Origin: Hymenobacter glacieicola
GTDB taxonomy: Bacteria > Bacteroidota > Bacteroidia > Cytophagales > Hymenobacteraceae
Assembly (NCBI RefSeq): GCF_014640315.1
Contig: NZ_BMGS01000002.1
Coordinates: 407,313-471,312, forward strand
Length of the DNA stretch: 64,000 nt
Direction of reading: 5' to 3'
Shown: positions 1-9,340 of the stretch, piece by piece
Position numbering within the stretch: position 1 is the first letter of the stretch
How the letters are laid out: each line of letters opens with the position of its first letter
Translations under genes and position numbers: made by a program
Notes under the pieces: generated by a model
The model's input: the letters and a program-made list of their open reading frames with translations, nothing else
The model's database searches: none
Told to the model about the DNA's origin: nothing

Positions 1-1748
1 TCACTGGCCCCAAATACTCCATCAAACAAGGTAAACTTCTGATCCAGCAGTTCATATACCCGCTCATCGGCCTTGTTCTTAGTGTTTAGGAAATTGACTA
101 CTACTACATCATGCTTCTGCCCGTAGCGGTGGCACCTACCTATGCGTTGCTCGATCCGCTGTGGATTCCACGGTAAGTCATAATTCACGATCAGCGAGCA
201 GAACTGCAGGTTAATTCCTTCCGCTCCCGCTTCAGTAGCAATCATGATGTGCCCCTTCTCCCGGAAATAATCTACCAAGGCTGAGCGCATGTCAGCCGTA
301 GGCGAGCCAGTTACCCTATCGGAGCCTCGGTGCTCTGCTAACCACTCTTTGTAGATCTGCCGGGAGCCTAAGTCATTATTGCTGCCGTTAAACAACACAA
401 TGCCTTCCGCAAACTCGCTTTGCCCCAATAAGGTCAACAAGTAGTGCTGTGTTTTGCGCGACTCAGTGAAGATGATGGCCTTCTGCTCGGCTCCAATAGC
501 CTTCGCCTTCGCGAATGCGGTGCGTAGCGCAGTCAGCAGTGAGCGGCCTTTAGCATTCTCATTAATGGAGGCCGCTAGGGTAGCAAAACCTTGCAGATCC
601 TGTATTTCCTGCTGCAGTGCCGCCTTATCTTGGTCCGACAGGATTACTGGTGGCTCGTGTTCCTGCCATTCATCCGCCGTCGACTCAAAGGCTTCATAGT
701 CTTCCTCAATGGCATCGGCCATTGCCTCCGTCAGGTCATGCCGCTCCAACCGTGCCTGTAGCCGCTTCGCCATCGACTGGAGGGCCCCCGCAATAGCGAA
801 AGTAGAGGAGGCTAGGAGCTTCCGCAGTACCAAAGTGGTAAGCGTCCGCTGCCCAGGCGGTAGCGCCTGCAGGTTGTCTCGTTGCAGGTACTCTGACACC
901 ATCTCGTAAAGCCGGTGCTCATTATCATCCGGCGTAAATCGCTCCAGAATAGAGAACCGCTTAGTGTAGGGCACATACTGCTCCACCTGCCGCCGTAGCG
1001 TCCGGTGGCAAAGGGGCTGTAATCGGGCCTTCAAGGTCTGAAATACCTGATCCTGATTTAGATTAGCGAACTGCTCACGAAAGCTTTTAAGATTTCCAAA
1101 CGTGTGCTCGTCAATGAAGCTAATGAGGCCATACAGTTCCAGCAACGAGTTCTGTAGGGGAGTTGCCGTAAGTAACAGCTTTTCGCGGCCTGCCAATACG
1201 AACTTGAGCTTGTTGGCTGTGATATTCTGTGGCTTATACACATTGCGCAGCCGGTGCGCTTCATCAATAACAACTAAGTCCCAGGGCACATCCTGCACAT
1301 CCGAGTCCTTATTTGCAGCGAAAGCATAGGAACAAATAACTACCTCTTCACAATTAAACGGGTAACGGTTGTCCTGCTTTTGCGCTTCCTTATACGATTT
1401 CGACTCGAGGATACGACAAGGAAGAAAGAACTTCTCCGTGAGCTCCTGGTACCACTGCTTGCGCAGGTTAGCCGGCACAATGATGAGAATGCGCCGTTTG
1501 CGCTCCGCCCACTTCTGAGAGAGCACTAACCCCGCTTCAATCGTTTTACCTAGGCCTACCTCATCGGCCAGCAACGCTCCTTTAGCCAATGGCGACCGAA
1601 AAGCAAATAAGGCGGCATCGACTTGATGAGGATTCAAATCTACCCGCGCATCTACCAGAGCTGAAGAGAGCTTACCCTTGTCATCCGACGGAAACCGCCG
1701 AGTTAACTCGTGAGCGAAATATTTCGTGTGGTAGTCAGTAATGACCAT
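1..1748 (-). CDS. SNF2-family DEAD/DEAH helicase, C-terminus cut off by window edge
   Basis: The reading frame opens at an ATG at 1748 and runs off the left edge, giving at least 582 residues. Walker A (DEVGLGKT, Lys about residue 68) and the DEAH box (residues 162-165) are intact. A C-terminal helicase motif VI (GRCHRYGQ) lies near residue 535, next to the window edge. This is a superfamily 2 ATP-dependent nucleic acid translocase of the SNF2/RapA-like type. From memory, close relatives sit in restriction-like operons with a DUF4391 protein, a DNA methyltransferase and a type III-like nuclease, which would lie beyond position 1. Two DUF262 genes lie upstream on the same strand across an AT-rich gap of about 550 bases. 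The base composition is lower in GC than the chromosomal genes further right. The helicase call is firm; the defence role is inferred. Confidence 0.9.
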   Translation of the reverse strand, partial: MVITDYHTKYFAHELTRRFPSDDKGKLSSALVDARVDLNPHQVDAALFAFRSPLAKGALLADEVGLGKTIEAGLVLSQKWAERKRRILIIVPANLRKQWYQELTEKFFLPCRILESKSYKEAQKQDNRYPFNCEEVVICSYAFAANKDSDVQDVPWDLVVIDEAHRLRNVYKPQNITANKLKFVLAGREKLLLTATPLQNSLLELYGLISFIDEHTFGNLKSFREQFANLNQDQVFQTLKARLQPLCHRTLRRQVEQYVPYTKRFSILERFTPDDNEHRLYEMVSEYLQRDNLQALPPGQRTLTTLVLRKLLASSTFAIAGALQSMAKRLQARLERHDLTEAMADAIEEDYEAFESTADEWQEHEPPVILSDQDKAALQQEIQDLQGFATLAASINENAKGRSLLTALRTAFAKAKAIGAEQKAIIFTESRKTQHYLLTLLGQSEFAEGIVLFNGSNNDLGSRQIYKEWLAEHRGSDRVTGSPTADMRSALVDYFREKGHIMIATEAGAEGINLQFCSLIVNYDLPWNPQRIEQRIGRCHRYGQKHDVVVVNFLNTKNKADERVYELLDQKFTLFDGVFGAS

Positions 1749-2298
1749 TTGATGCTGGATAGTTGCTCGCCACCAGCCAATCGAACTCTATGGCCTCTAG
1801 GCAAGATACAAGTCCAAACAGGCAACGTAGATTAAACTCACAGTGCTTGATGAACGCGGTAGAATGAGCCTAAGTAGAGGATAGACTAGATATGAATACT
1901 GCTTGACAAACGTATGTACTACTGTATCGTCAAATCTAAGATGAAATGTATGTAGTAGCTAATTACGACCGTATCCTACTATTCAAATTTCCGCTTATGA
2001 GAACTATGTCGACCTACTTGTCACGTTACCAAGGGTTGGCATAATTAGATTCTATATAGAAATTTCGGTTCATTCAAGAGCAGTATCCTGCAAGCTCATC
2101 AGCACGATATGCTAGTAAGAAGAGAGCTGGGGTCAGGAATTGAATCGTGAAGGTATTTTTTGGCGGTAGATACTTAAACTACTAATATTTTTTATCTACT
2201 TCCTCTTTTGATGCTTGGTTAAGCCAGTCAACTCCCTACTATTCAATGGCAATTTTATAGCAAACTAGATTTTAATATATTCCTAAACGGGTGATAGC
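1749..2298. other. AT-rich intergenic gap, no gene recognised
   Basis: About 550 bases between the helicase start and the first DUF262 stop. It is clearly more AT-rich than the flanking genes and holds no convincing reading frame or strong hairpin. It presumably carries the helicase promoter and the end of the DUF262 transcript. A small RNA cannot be excluded by eye. Confidence 0.5.
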
Positions 2299-4626
2299 TT
2301 AGCCCATCAGCAATGGTTGCCGATATAGTTGATCAATGAACTGAATTGCAGTTTTAATACGGTCAGATCCAGCTAAGTCTGATAACCAGTACTGTTGTAA
2401 ATCTTCAATCTTGGTTAAGCTAAATCTAGCTATCAACTCTGGAGCTAATCGCAGTGATTCTTTTCTGTCAAGATCTAGCCGCCAGCCCTGCTGCTCACAG
2501 TAGAAGGGTAAGTCCACCGCTTCGCCATCCATTGTAGGTACCGCGTACAGCCATAGGGGGCTCCACTCCCGATCATGGTCCCGCGAGCCTTCTTCACTAC
2601 AGCGTGCCGAGTCGTTCAGAAGCCTGATAACCGTGCGCACATACGGATTGATATGGAAGCCCTTTAATGAAGATTTCGACAGACACCGCAGTTCATAGTC
2701 CCGGTCCTCTGGCCAATGGTATAGCATCGAACTATACCCGCTCGTCATCGCCGGATAACGCACGAAGTAATACCGCCAGCCTTCCGTTTGCGGCGTAGCC
2801 GATTCCAGCCATCGATCAATCATCAGTTGCAGCCTAGCGGACGCGTCAGAGCCTGGCGTATCCGCAAATCGCTGCAAGAACTGGGGCAAAAAGCCTTTTT
2901 TCTGACTGTCATCGGTTAGCATTGGATATAAGTCGGAAGCTGAACCGAAGAACCATCTGTCGTTCCCGATGCCAAATGAGTAATCATCTTCAGCAATTAG
3001 CGCTCTTACTGTTAGATTACTATTACTTGCATCCGACCATATTGCTACTGCTGCCTGGGCCAGCTCCGGTAGTTTATCAGCCAAGGCTACTAAGCCATGT
3101 GTATCCGTAGGATTAGCGGCTAGCTTAAATCCTGTTAGCTGCCCCCGGAATACGGTTAGATCTTCCAGCTGATGCACCCACTCTTTCAGCTCTGGCCTAC
3201 CTCTAAGCAACTGTGCCTTCTCCTGCTCCAAACGGTACCAGGCGCTATCGATTTGCGGCTGGGTAGCTGTAGCTAAATGGTCATAAATATTCTTTGTCGC
3301 CACCGGAACTAAGGCATCCAGGTCAGCTAGGGTAGCTGATAAATTATCAGCATCTAAATCAGATACGAAACTGGTTTCCCACCATCGGCGCCGGCGCCGC
3401 CCTTCCAGATAGTTGCGTATTACGCGTACATAATCCCGCAGGGCATCATCTATAGCTGTAAGTGGACGTACCCGCACGCCGTACTGCAGCAGAGCGTACA
3501 GTAACAGTTGCACTTTGTAATCCGCATTTTTCAACTCCGCCATCAGATGCACTTTCCCATTACCAAACAACTGCACCTTGGCCTGCTCCCGTTGCGTGGT
3601 AAAGAGCTGCCCAAAATAGTCTGCGGCTTTCATTTCAGGTATGCTAGTTAGCTGGTCCAGCATCTGCTCTAGCAACCGCACATTTGCCTCGTCTGCGTAC
3701 ACCTGCCGGTACAGATCAAAAGAGTCTACTACAGCTTCACCGGTCTTTTTCTTTCCAGCCTGCTGCCGGGCTCCCAGCATTCGGGTACAGAAATCTATAA
3801 AGTCCTCAAACGCCTGATCCAATCTCTCCGGAGCATCCTGGTATTGCCGCCAGAAGAAATCCAGCCATTCGTTGTCCATTTTCCGCGCAAAATCCTGATG
3901 CACGTTTTCGTGTCTTGCCAGCAGTTGATCAAACGCGGCCTTCCACTTCTCAAATGATGTGAGCGGCTTTCCTCGGGCGTTCATCTTCAGGTATAGGTCA
4001 TCGGTAAGCCCCACATCCGTCAGATTCAGGAAATGAAAGCCTACCGGCGCCGGCTCAGTTGTCAGGCATGCAAACAGGTCGGGGATGTCCTGAAATTTAT
4101 CATGAATAGCGGCCAGCATCACAAGCATGGCCTTTACTGTCGGGTCCCGCCGCCAGGTTGGCTGAAACCAAGCCGCGTCCTCTATATTCGTTTGGAGTGC
4201 CTTCCCGTTGGCGATATCAGTAAGAATCGGCTGATACCCGACCAGACCCAGACAAAAATCCCGGGAGCTGCGGCGGGTCTGGTAGCTAAATTTGCGCAGC
4301 CGCTCACTGGCAATAGATAGTACCCGGGCTTTGGCCGCCGCATACCAGTGCAGCAGAAACAAGGTAGTCAGGCGCTGCTGCCCATCTAGGGGTAGCAGCG
4401 TAGTATTCTCCACCTGCCCGTACACGAAATCAAGCCGCAACGGTGCCTTATGTGCTTGCGTTAGGGCCTCATATAAGGCATCAAGAAATAGCTTCCGTAC
4501 CAGGGCTGCTTGGCGGTCTTCCCGTCCCTGAGCATAGTCGCGCTGTAGCAGCGGAATCCGGATTCGCATGTCTTTAATCAGCTCCCAGAAGCTAATCTGC
4601 GCATTGTCTATATTAGAAATCGGCAT
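2299..4626 (-). CDS. DUF262 (ParB/Srx-like fold) protein without HNH domain
   Basis: A 775-residue protein. The N-terminal DUF262 domain shows the LLQRDYAQG segment (residues 26-34) and the signature DGQQRLTTLF (residues 81-90). Known relatives such as GmrS and SspE use this domain for nucleotide-dependent action against modified DNA. No H-N-H or DUF1524 motif is visible in the long C-terminal part, which I do not recognise. Its ATG lies inside the last codons of the upstream DUF262 gene, overlapping by 14 bases, so the two are probably translationally coupled and act as partners. The pair, with a downstream SNF2 helicase, suggests a restriction or phage-defence unit. The DUF262 call is firm; the target is unknown. 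Confidence 0.85.
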   Translation of the reverse strand: MPISNIDNAQISFWELIKDMRIRIPLLQRDYAQGREDRQAALVRKLFLDALYEALTQAHKAPLRLDFVYGQVENTTLLPLDGQQRLTTLFLLHWYAAAKARVLSIASERLRKFSYQTRRSSRDFCLGLVGYQPILTDIANGKALQTNIEDAAWFQPTWRRDPTVKAMLVMLAAIHDKFQDIPDLFACLTTEPAPVGFHFLNLTDVGLTDDLYLKMNARGKPLTSFEKWKAAFDQLLARHENVHQDFARKMDNEWLDFFWRQYQDAPERLDQAFEDFIDFCTRMLGARQQAGKKKTGEAVVDSFDLYRQVYADEANVRLLEQMLDQLTSIPEMKAADYFGQLFTTQREQAKVQLFGNGKVHLMAELKNADYKVQLLLYALLQYGVRVRPLTAIDDALRDYVRVIRNYLEGRRRRRWWETSFVSDLDADNLSATLADLDALVPVATKNIYDHLATATQPQIDSAWYRLEQEKAQLLRGRPELKEWVHQLEDLTVFRGQLTGFKLAANPTDTHGLVALADKLPELAQAAVAIWSDASNSNLTVRALIAEDDYSFGIGNDRWFFGSASDLYPMLTDDSQKKGFLPQFLQRFADTPGSDASARLQLMIDRWLESATPQTEGWRYYFVRYPAMTSGYSSMLYHWPEDRDYELRCLSKSSLKGFHINPYVRTVIRLLNDSARCSEEGSRDHDREWSPLWLYAVPTMDGEAVDLPFYCEQQGWRLDLDRKESLRLAPELIARFSLTKIEDLQQYWLSDLAGSDRIKTAIQFIDQLYRQPLLMG

Positions 4627-6376
4627 CGCTAGAAATAAAGAAGTCGCGAAGCTTGTCCTGTATGGCTTTCACGTAATCGTCCCGGTCTGCTATGGTCCAG
4701 GAGCTTAGGTGACGTGGGGGGCATGAATAATACTTTAGAAATACGTTGCGTGTAGCCAGTGGCACAAAAGCCCCCTGTTGCTCCCGCTGCAAAATCATCT
4801 GCCGTTTCGCGGCAAACAATCCATTGTTAAGTGAAGCATTGTCCTGCGTGGAAAGCAGGGCTAGGTTAGCAATACTGTGTGAATCGGGCGGACCAAACAG
4901 GGCAAATACCTGCCTCTGTAGTGCAAGAAACTGTTCTTGCGACAACTCTTCCTGTTGCCCGGCGGCATCCATGGCAGCGAGTAGCTCATGGGTTGTTTCG
5001 GCCATCGAGCGACCTATAGTTTTACTTTCCGACACATCAGTCATACTAGCCCCCACCACGTAGCTGCGTAGCTCCTCCAGCCACTTTTTTAGGTCTATGA
5101 TTCCCCGAGGCAACTCCGAATTCTGGGCATGGATGTGCTCCAAACTCCAGATTGTAACGTTGCTACTATTTTGTTTGAATCGATGAAATGGAAACCGCTG
5201 ACTGCTATGCTTGCCATAATGCAGCACATTAAACAACAGTAACACTCGGTGAATTTTCCACTTGTCTGAATGAAAGTTTAGAGCCGGAATATCATCTATT
5301 GCTGGCAATTTTGTCCGAATCCATGCTTTCAAGCGGGTGCGAAACTCCGATTGGGTACAATTGTGGACTAGCTTTAGTACTTCATTCAGGGAAGTCCCAA
5401 TAGCCAACAGGTATCCTACTAAATGGTAAAGCTGTCTGTCGTCAAACCAATACGCGAGTACCTCAAAGCGGTATCTGATCTGCTGCCACTGGCTCAGTAC
5501 TCCATCTACGGTGGTCATCTCCGACAGCTCGCTGAAGTGGTGATAAATAGCAAAGGCATCCTGTGCAGTCGCTTCTTTTCCTGTCAGATTTTGCAAGATA
5601 AAATCTATCCGAGTCGCCTGGATCGGGGCCGTTTGGTTCAAAAAATACCAGAAGTCCTCCTGATGCAACGCTGATTCCATTTGGTCCCATTCGCTGGCAA
5701 TTTCTAGCTGCCTCAAGGCAAACTCTTGGCTCTGCTCGGTATCCTCGCCGTCTCGGCTTTTTAGAAACAGTGCTTTAACAAGCTCCGCATTGGTCAGCGG
5801 AATCTTGCCAGAGTTAATGCGCACAAACACGTCATGCGCTGTCTGACTGTCGTCCAGTTGGTACCAGATAACGAAACAGCGCGTGAGCAGCAGGCTCTTT
5901 AATTCATCCTCCTCGATATCTTGTCCCAATGCCTTTTCCGCAAACCAGCTCTCAATGGCCTTATAGGCGGAGTACATGAAATGAAAATCGATATTATCCC
6001 GACTGCTTTGCCACGTCTGATTAGCCAACGTGGCTAGAAATTCTGCGCTTTTGGTTCTAGTCTCGTAGCACAGAGAGAACAACTCCGGATCCAACGTATC
6101 GCGCTGCAGATAACTTATTAGAATGTGAATGGTCGTTAGCCGCTGCTGCCCGTCAATTACCTCACGGCTCTCTTGGGTCCCACGGACGATAATCGGTTGC
6201 AAGCAGTAGCGGAGGCCCGAATCTGCCCGCTGCTTAAACTCGGCTAGATCATTTAGCAATTCGTGCACCTGCTGCCGGGTCCACCGATAGCCTCGCTGAT
6301 AGGCCGCAATCATAAAGTTTTCACCCCTCAGCGCTTCAATAGAAGGGGCAGCTATAGAATTATCTGAACTTATCAA
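4613..6376 (-). CDS. DUF262 plus DUF1524-type HNH nuclease
   Basis: A 587-residue protein. The N-terminal DUF262 domain has AYQRGYRW (residues 25-32) and DGQQRLTT (residues 75-82). The C-terminal DUF1524-type HNH nuclease shows SLEHIHAQNS (residues 411-420) followed about 90 residues later by an IANLALLS...LNNGLFAAKR segment, the usual second half of that fold. This gives the combined sensor and nuclease layout of GmrSD/SspE-like type IV restriction proteins. The gene is first in a two-gene overlap with the HNH-less DUF262 protein. The 144-base gap to umuC upstream contains AT-rich sequence that may hold its promoter. The domain call is firm; cleavage of modified phage DNA is inference from family. 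Confidence 0.88.
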   Translation of the reverse strand: MISSDNSIAAPSIEALRGENFMIAAYQRGYRWTRQQVHELLNDLAEFKQRADSGLRYCLQPIIVRGTQESREVIDGQQRLTTIHILISYLQRDTLDPELFSLCYETRTKSAEFLATLANQTWQSSRDNIDFHFMYSAYKAIESWFAEKALGQDIEEDELKSLLLTRCFVIWYQLDDSQTAHDVFVRINSGKIPLTNAELVKALFLKSRDGEDTEQSQEFALRQLEIASEWDQMESALHQEDFWYFLNQTAPIQATRIDFILQNLTGKEATAQDAFAIYHHFSELSEMTTVDGVLSQWQQIRYRFEVLAYWFDDRQLYHLVGYLLAIGTSLNEVLKLVHNCTQSEFRTRLKAWIRTKLPAIDDIPALNFHSDKWKIHRVLLLFNVLHYGKHSSQRFPFHRFKQNSSNVTIWSLEHIHAQNSELPRGIIDLKKWLEELRSYVVGASMTDVSESKTIGRSMAETTHELLAAMDAAGQQEELSQEQFLALQRQVFALFGPPDSHSIANLALLSTQDNASLNNGLFAAKRQMILQREQQGAFVPLATRNVFLKYYSCPPRHLSSWTIADRDDYVKAIQDKLRDFFISSDADF

Positions 6377-6520
6377 GAGGTACTAGAATGCAGAGTACGA
6401 AATATTAAAGCACAATAATAGCTAAGTAACTAGCAAAGCTCGGCAATGATAGCTCGCATGGAAATAAGGAGTAAATAAATGCCTCGGGGACAAGAATGAG
6501 GGTTTACGCAGACATTTTGC

Positions 6521-7840
6521 TCACACCCACACCCGCCATAACTCCCCCCAACTAGTCGTGTAGGCCGGACTCTTCTGCTCCCGATTCATCTCCCAAGCGG
6601 CTCCTACACCTTTCCGCACACTGGCCGACCCCACCATCACTGCTCCCTTGCCATACTGCCGGTTCAGCGCATCCAGCGTCCCCATCAGCTCCATCCGCTT
6701 GCCACTCACGGCCGCTGGCTGCTCAAACAGCCCGAGCTGCTGCTCCCCTACCCGTTCCAATCCATCCAGCATCACCCCAGCCTTCTTGTAGAGTGTGCCC
6801 GGCCGCCACACCTTGCCTAGCATTAGCCGCGCCTGCGCCGCTAGCTCCAGCGTATCATCCGTGGCCACCGAGAGCGTCACCAGCGCCGAACGAGTAAACG
6901 GTGGCGGCTCATTCCCAAACCGGTTAGTACTCACAAACACCGTCAGCACCCGCGCCGCCGAGCCCTGCCGCCGCAGCTTCTCCGCCGCCCTCGACACGAA
7001 CGTGGCCACTGCCCCCATCACGTCTTCGAAAGCCGTTACTGGCTTCCCAAACGACCGGGTGCAGGCAATAGACTTGCGCACCGCTCCCCCACCCTCGCTC
7101 GGCTCCATGCTCAGACAGGGGTAGCCCTGCAGCTCCCGCACCAAGCGCATTCCTACCACGCCTCCCAGGTTTTTTCGAGCCCAGGGCAACGGGCAAGCCG
7201 CCAGGTCAGCCGCCGTACGGTAGCCCGCCGCGTAGAGCTTGGTCGCGTACTGGTGCCCCACGCCCCACACGTCCTCCACCCCTACCCTGGCTAGCGCGTC
7301 CTGCCGCTTATCGTCCGTATCTAGGCACAACACCCCGCTACCAGACAGCGCCGGCGTGGCTGCCTTGCTGGCCGCTTTGGCCACCCGATTCGCCAACTTC
7401 GCCAGTGTCTTGGTCGGCGCCATGCCCACGCACACCGGAATACCCGTGCGCTGCAGCACGTCGGCCCGCACCCGCGCCCCGTACTCGGTTAAGTCACCCA
7501 GGTAGCGCGTCATGCCCGACAGATTCAGAAACGCCTCGTCTATGCTGTACACTTCCAGCTCCGGCGCCACTTGCCCCAAGTACCACATTACCCGTCTGCT
7601 CATGTCCCCATACAACTCGTAATTCGACGAGCAGACGGCCACGTCGTGCTGCCGCAGCAACTCCCTCACCTGAAAGTACGGGTCGCCCATCTTCAGCCCC
7701 AGCGCCTTCGCCTCGTTCGAGCGGGCAATGATGCATCCATCATTGTTCGATAGCACTACCACCGGTCTACCCTCCAGCTCGGGCCGAAATACCCGCTCAC
7801 AGGAAGCGTAGAAATTATTGCAATCAACTAGGGCGAACAT
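6521..7840 (-). CDS. umuC: UmuC-like Y-family DNA polymerase (Pol V catalytic subunit)
   Basis: A 439-residue error-prone translesion polymerase. The N-terminal palm motif with D6 ([16 protein letters not shown]), the [11 protein letters not shown] fingers motif and the catalytic YSIDEAFL (D101-E102) are all present, and the length is typical for UmuC. The C-terminus carries the little-finger part and a LGLFEQ segment resembling a beta-clamp binding motif. The start overlaps the end of umuD by 17 bases, showing a umuDC operon. It works with processed UmuD to copy past damaged template during the SOS response. It sits beside defence genes, as umuDC operons on mobile elements often do. Confidence 0.95.
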   Translation of the reverse strand: MFALVDCNNFYASCERVFRPELEGRPVVVLSNNDGCIIARSNEAKALGLKMGDPYFQVRELLRQHDVAVCSSNYELYGDMSRRVMWYLGQVAPELEVYSIDEAFLNLSGMTRYLGDLTEYGARVRADVLQRTGIPVCVGMAPTKTLAKLANRVAKAASKAATPALSGSGVLCLDTDDKRQDALARVGVEDVWGVGHQYATKLYAAGYRTAADLAACPLPWARKNLGGVVGMRLVRELQGYPCLSMEPSEGGGAVRKSIACTRSFGKPVTAFEDVMGAVATFVSRAAEKLRRQGSAARVLTVFVSTNRFGNEPPPFTRSALVTLSVATDDTLELAAQARLMLGKVWRPGTLYKKAGVMLDGLERVGEQQLGLFEQPAAVSGKRMELMGTLDALNRQYGKGAVMVGSASVRKGVGAAWEMNREQKSPAYTTSWGELWRVWV

Positions 7841-8294
7841 AGCTCAAACCCAAACGGCTTTCGTGTACCAGCGTGTGCAGCACCACCACCACCACGCCCC
7901 AAATACGCACCTCATCCGGACACTTAATATCCACCGGCTCATACGCCGGATTTGCCGGCAGCAGCCGCACCCCATTCGGCCGCTTCGACAAGGTTTTCAC
8001 CGTGTAGGCCCCATCCACCCAGGCCACTACCACGTCCCCATCCCGCGGCGTCACGCTCCGGTCTATGCCCAGCAGGTCGCCATCATGAATGAAGGCCCCC
8101 GTCATACTCTCCCCCGTCGCACGGGCCAGAAAGCTGGAGTCCGGGTTCCGGAAGAATATCCGGTTTAAATCCATCAACTCCACCTGATAATCGTCGGCCG
8201 GTGAAGGAAAGCCGCAGGGAAGCTGGAAGTCAATGACAGGCACCCACAGCGGCTCCGGCGGCAGGTTCCCAAATACTAATGTCAGGTCAGACAT
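7824..8294 (-). CDS. umuD: UmuD-like S24 self-cleaving protein
   Basis: A 156-residue LexA/UmuD-family serine-lysine peptidase. The self-cleavage site is [10 protein letters not shown] with Cys27-Gly28. The catalytic Ser is S63 in [11 protein letters not shown] and the general base is K100 in AYTVKTL. It lacks the DNA-binding domain of LexA, as expected of UmuD. RecA-stimulated cleavage would activate it for the polymerase encoded by the overlapping downstream umuC. The upstream region holds AT-rich palindromes of the TTAGTT/AACTAA type, which are candidate SOS operators. Motifs make the assignment secure. Confidence 0.94.
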   Translation of the reverse strand: MSDLTLVFGNLPPEPLWVPVIDFQLPCGFPSPADDYQVELMDLNRIFFRNPDSSFLARATGESMTGAFIHDGDLLGIDRSVTPRDGDVVVAWVDGAYTVKTLSKRPNGVRLLPANPAYEPVDIKCPDEVRIWGVVVVVLHTLVHESRLGLSYVRPS

Positions 8295-8345
8295 ACAGAA
8301 TGCTTGCTACAAGTGTGTCGGCAAGTATAGTGTATGCTAATCAAT

Positions 8346-8376
8346 TTAGTTACATAAACTAATAAATTTAGTTTAT
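8346..8376. promoter_or_regulatory. Overlapping palindromes between umuD and the nuclease gene
   Basis: Two overlapping inverted repeats: TTAGTT-acata-AACTAA (8346-8362) and ATAAACTA-7 nt-TAGTTTAT (8354-8361 with 8369-8376). They lie about 52-80 bases upstream of umuD. On the minus strand a TATACTTG element (8329-8322), one mismatch from the Bacteroidetes -7 consensus TAnnTTTG, follows them. Position and symmetry suggest an operator for a LexA-like dimeric repressor. No LexA consensus for this group was confirmed, so the regulator is inferred. Confidence 0.5.
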
Positions 8377-8472
8377 TAAGGTGTGAATTCGACCCGTACA
8401 AAAGTGTACTACAATCCATTTTAACAGCTTGAATAGCTACATTTGAGTAGTATTTTTCTCTTGGTGTGCTCG

Positions 8473-9324
8473 ATGCGCTTTCATGCTTTTTCCTTGCTGT
8501 CTTGGGGCCTCGTAGGGGCATTGGCTACCGCCTGTTCCACTACCAGTGACCCGGCTCCTACGCAGCCGCTTCCCGAACACCTGACTCTCGGCAACCCCAG
8601 CGGCGCTACTCCCGACGCCAATCAGCCCACCAATTACTTGCTCAGTAAGCGCCAGTATGCCCTATCCTACCACCGCGACCGGGGCATTCCCAACTGGGTA
8701 AGCTGGCACCTCGACACCCGTTGGCGCGGCTCCGCTGCTCGCCAGGACGATTTCCGCGCTGATAATACCCTACCTGCGGGCTGGTATCAGGTGCAGTCTT
8801 CCAGCTTCAGCAACTCAGGTTTCGACCGGGGCCATATGTGCCCCAGCGCCGACCGCACCAACACCGTCGCCGATAACTCGGCTACCTTCCTCATGACCAA
8901 CATGGTACCCCAGGCCCCGCGCAACAACCAGCAGACCTGGGCTAACCTGGAAGACTACACCCGTACTTTCCTCGGCAGCGGCAACGAGGTCTACATTATC
9001 TGCGGCTCCTACGGCCGCGGTGGTACTGGCTCCAACGGTGGCATCACACAAACCCTCGACAACGGCCGCGTCACCGTTCCGGCTCGCCTCTGGAAGGTCA
9101 TTGTAATCCTGCCCACCGGCACCGACGATGCCACGCGCGTCACCGCCAGCACCCGCATCATTGCCATCGATATGCCCAACAGCTCTCTCAGCACTAACTG
9201 GGGCCAGCACCGCATCAGCGTCGACGCCATCGAAGCCGCCACCGGCCTCGACCTGCTTTCTGCTGTTGCTACCAGCACCCAGCAAAACATCGAAGCCCAA
9301 GTAGACAACGGACCAACCAACTAG
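8473..9324 (+). CDS. DNA/RNA non-specific endonuclease, lipoprotein
   Basis: A protein of 283 residues from the ATG at 8473. That start was chosen over the alternative at 8443 because it puts a classical signal peptide first. The lipobox LATA-C (Cys21) predicts a lipid-anchored exported protein. The beta-beta-alpha metal nuclease motif DRGH (residues 118-121, catalytic His121) is followed by NMVPQAPRNNQQTWANLE with the metal-binding Asn and the conserved Glu. This is the NUC1/Serratia-nuclease family, degrading DNA and RNA outside the cytoplasm for nutrient use or against incoming DNA. It is divergent from umuD and ends 16 bases before the PLD gene. Confidence 0.92.
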   Translation: MRFHAFSLLSWGLVGALATACSTTSDPAPTQPLPEHLTLGNPSGATPDANQPTNYLLSKRQYALSYHRDRGIPNWVSWHLDTRWRGSAARQDDFRADNTLPAGWYQVQSSSFSNSGFDRGHMCPSADRTNTVADNSATFLMTNMVPQAPRNNQQTWANLEDYTRTFLGSGNEVYIICGSYGRGGTGSNGGITQTLDNGRVTVPARLWKVIVILPTGTDDATRVTASTRIIAIDMPNSSLSTNWGQHRISVDAIEAATGLDLLSAVATSTQQNIEAQVDNGPTN

Positions 9325-9340
9325 TTCATTAGATTCTTAA

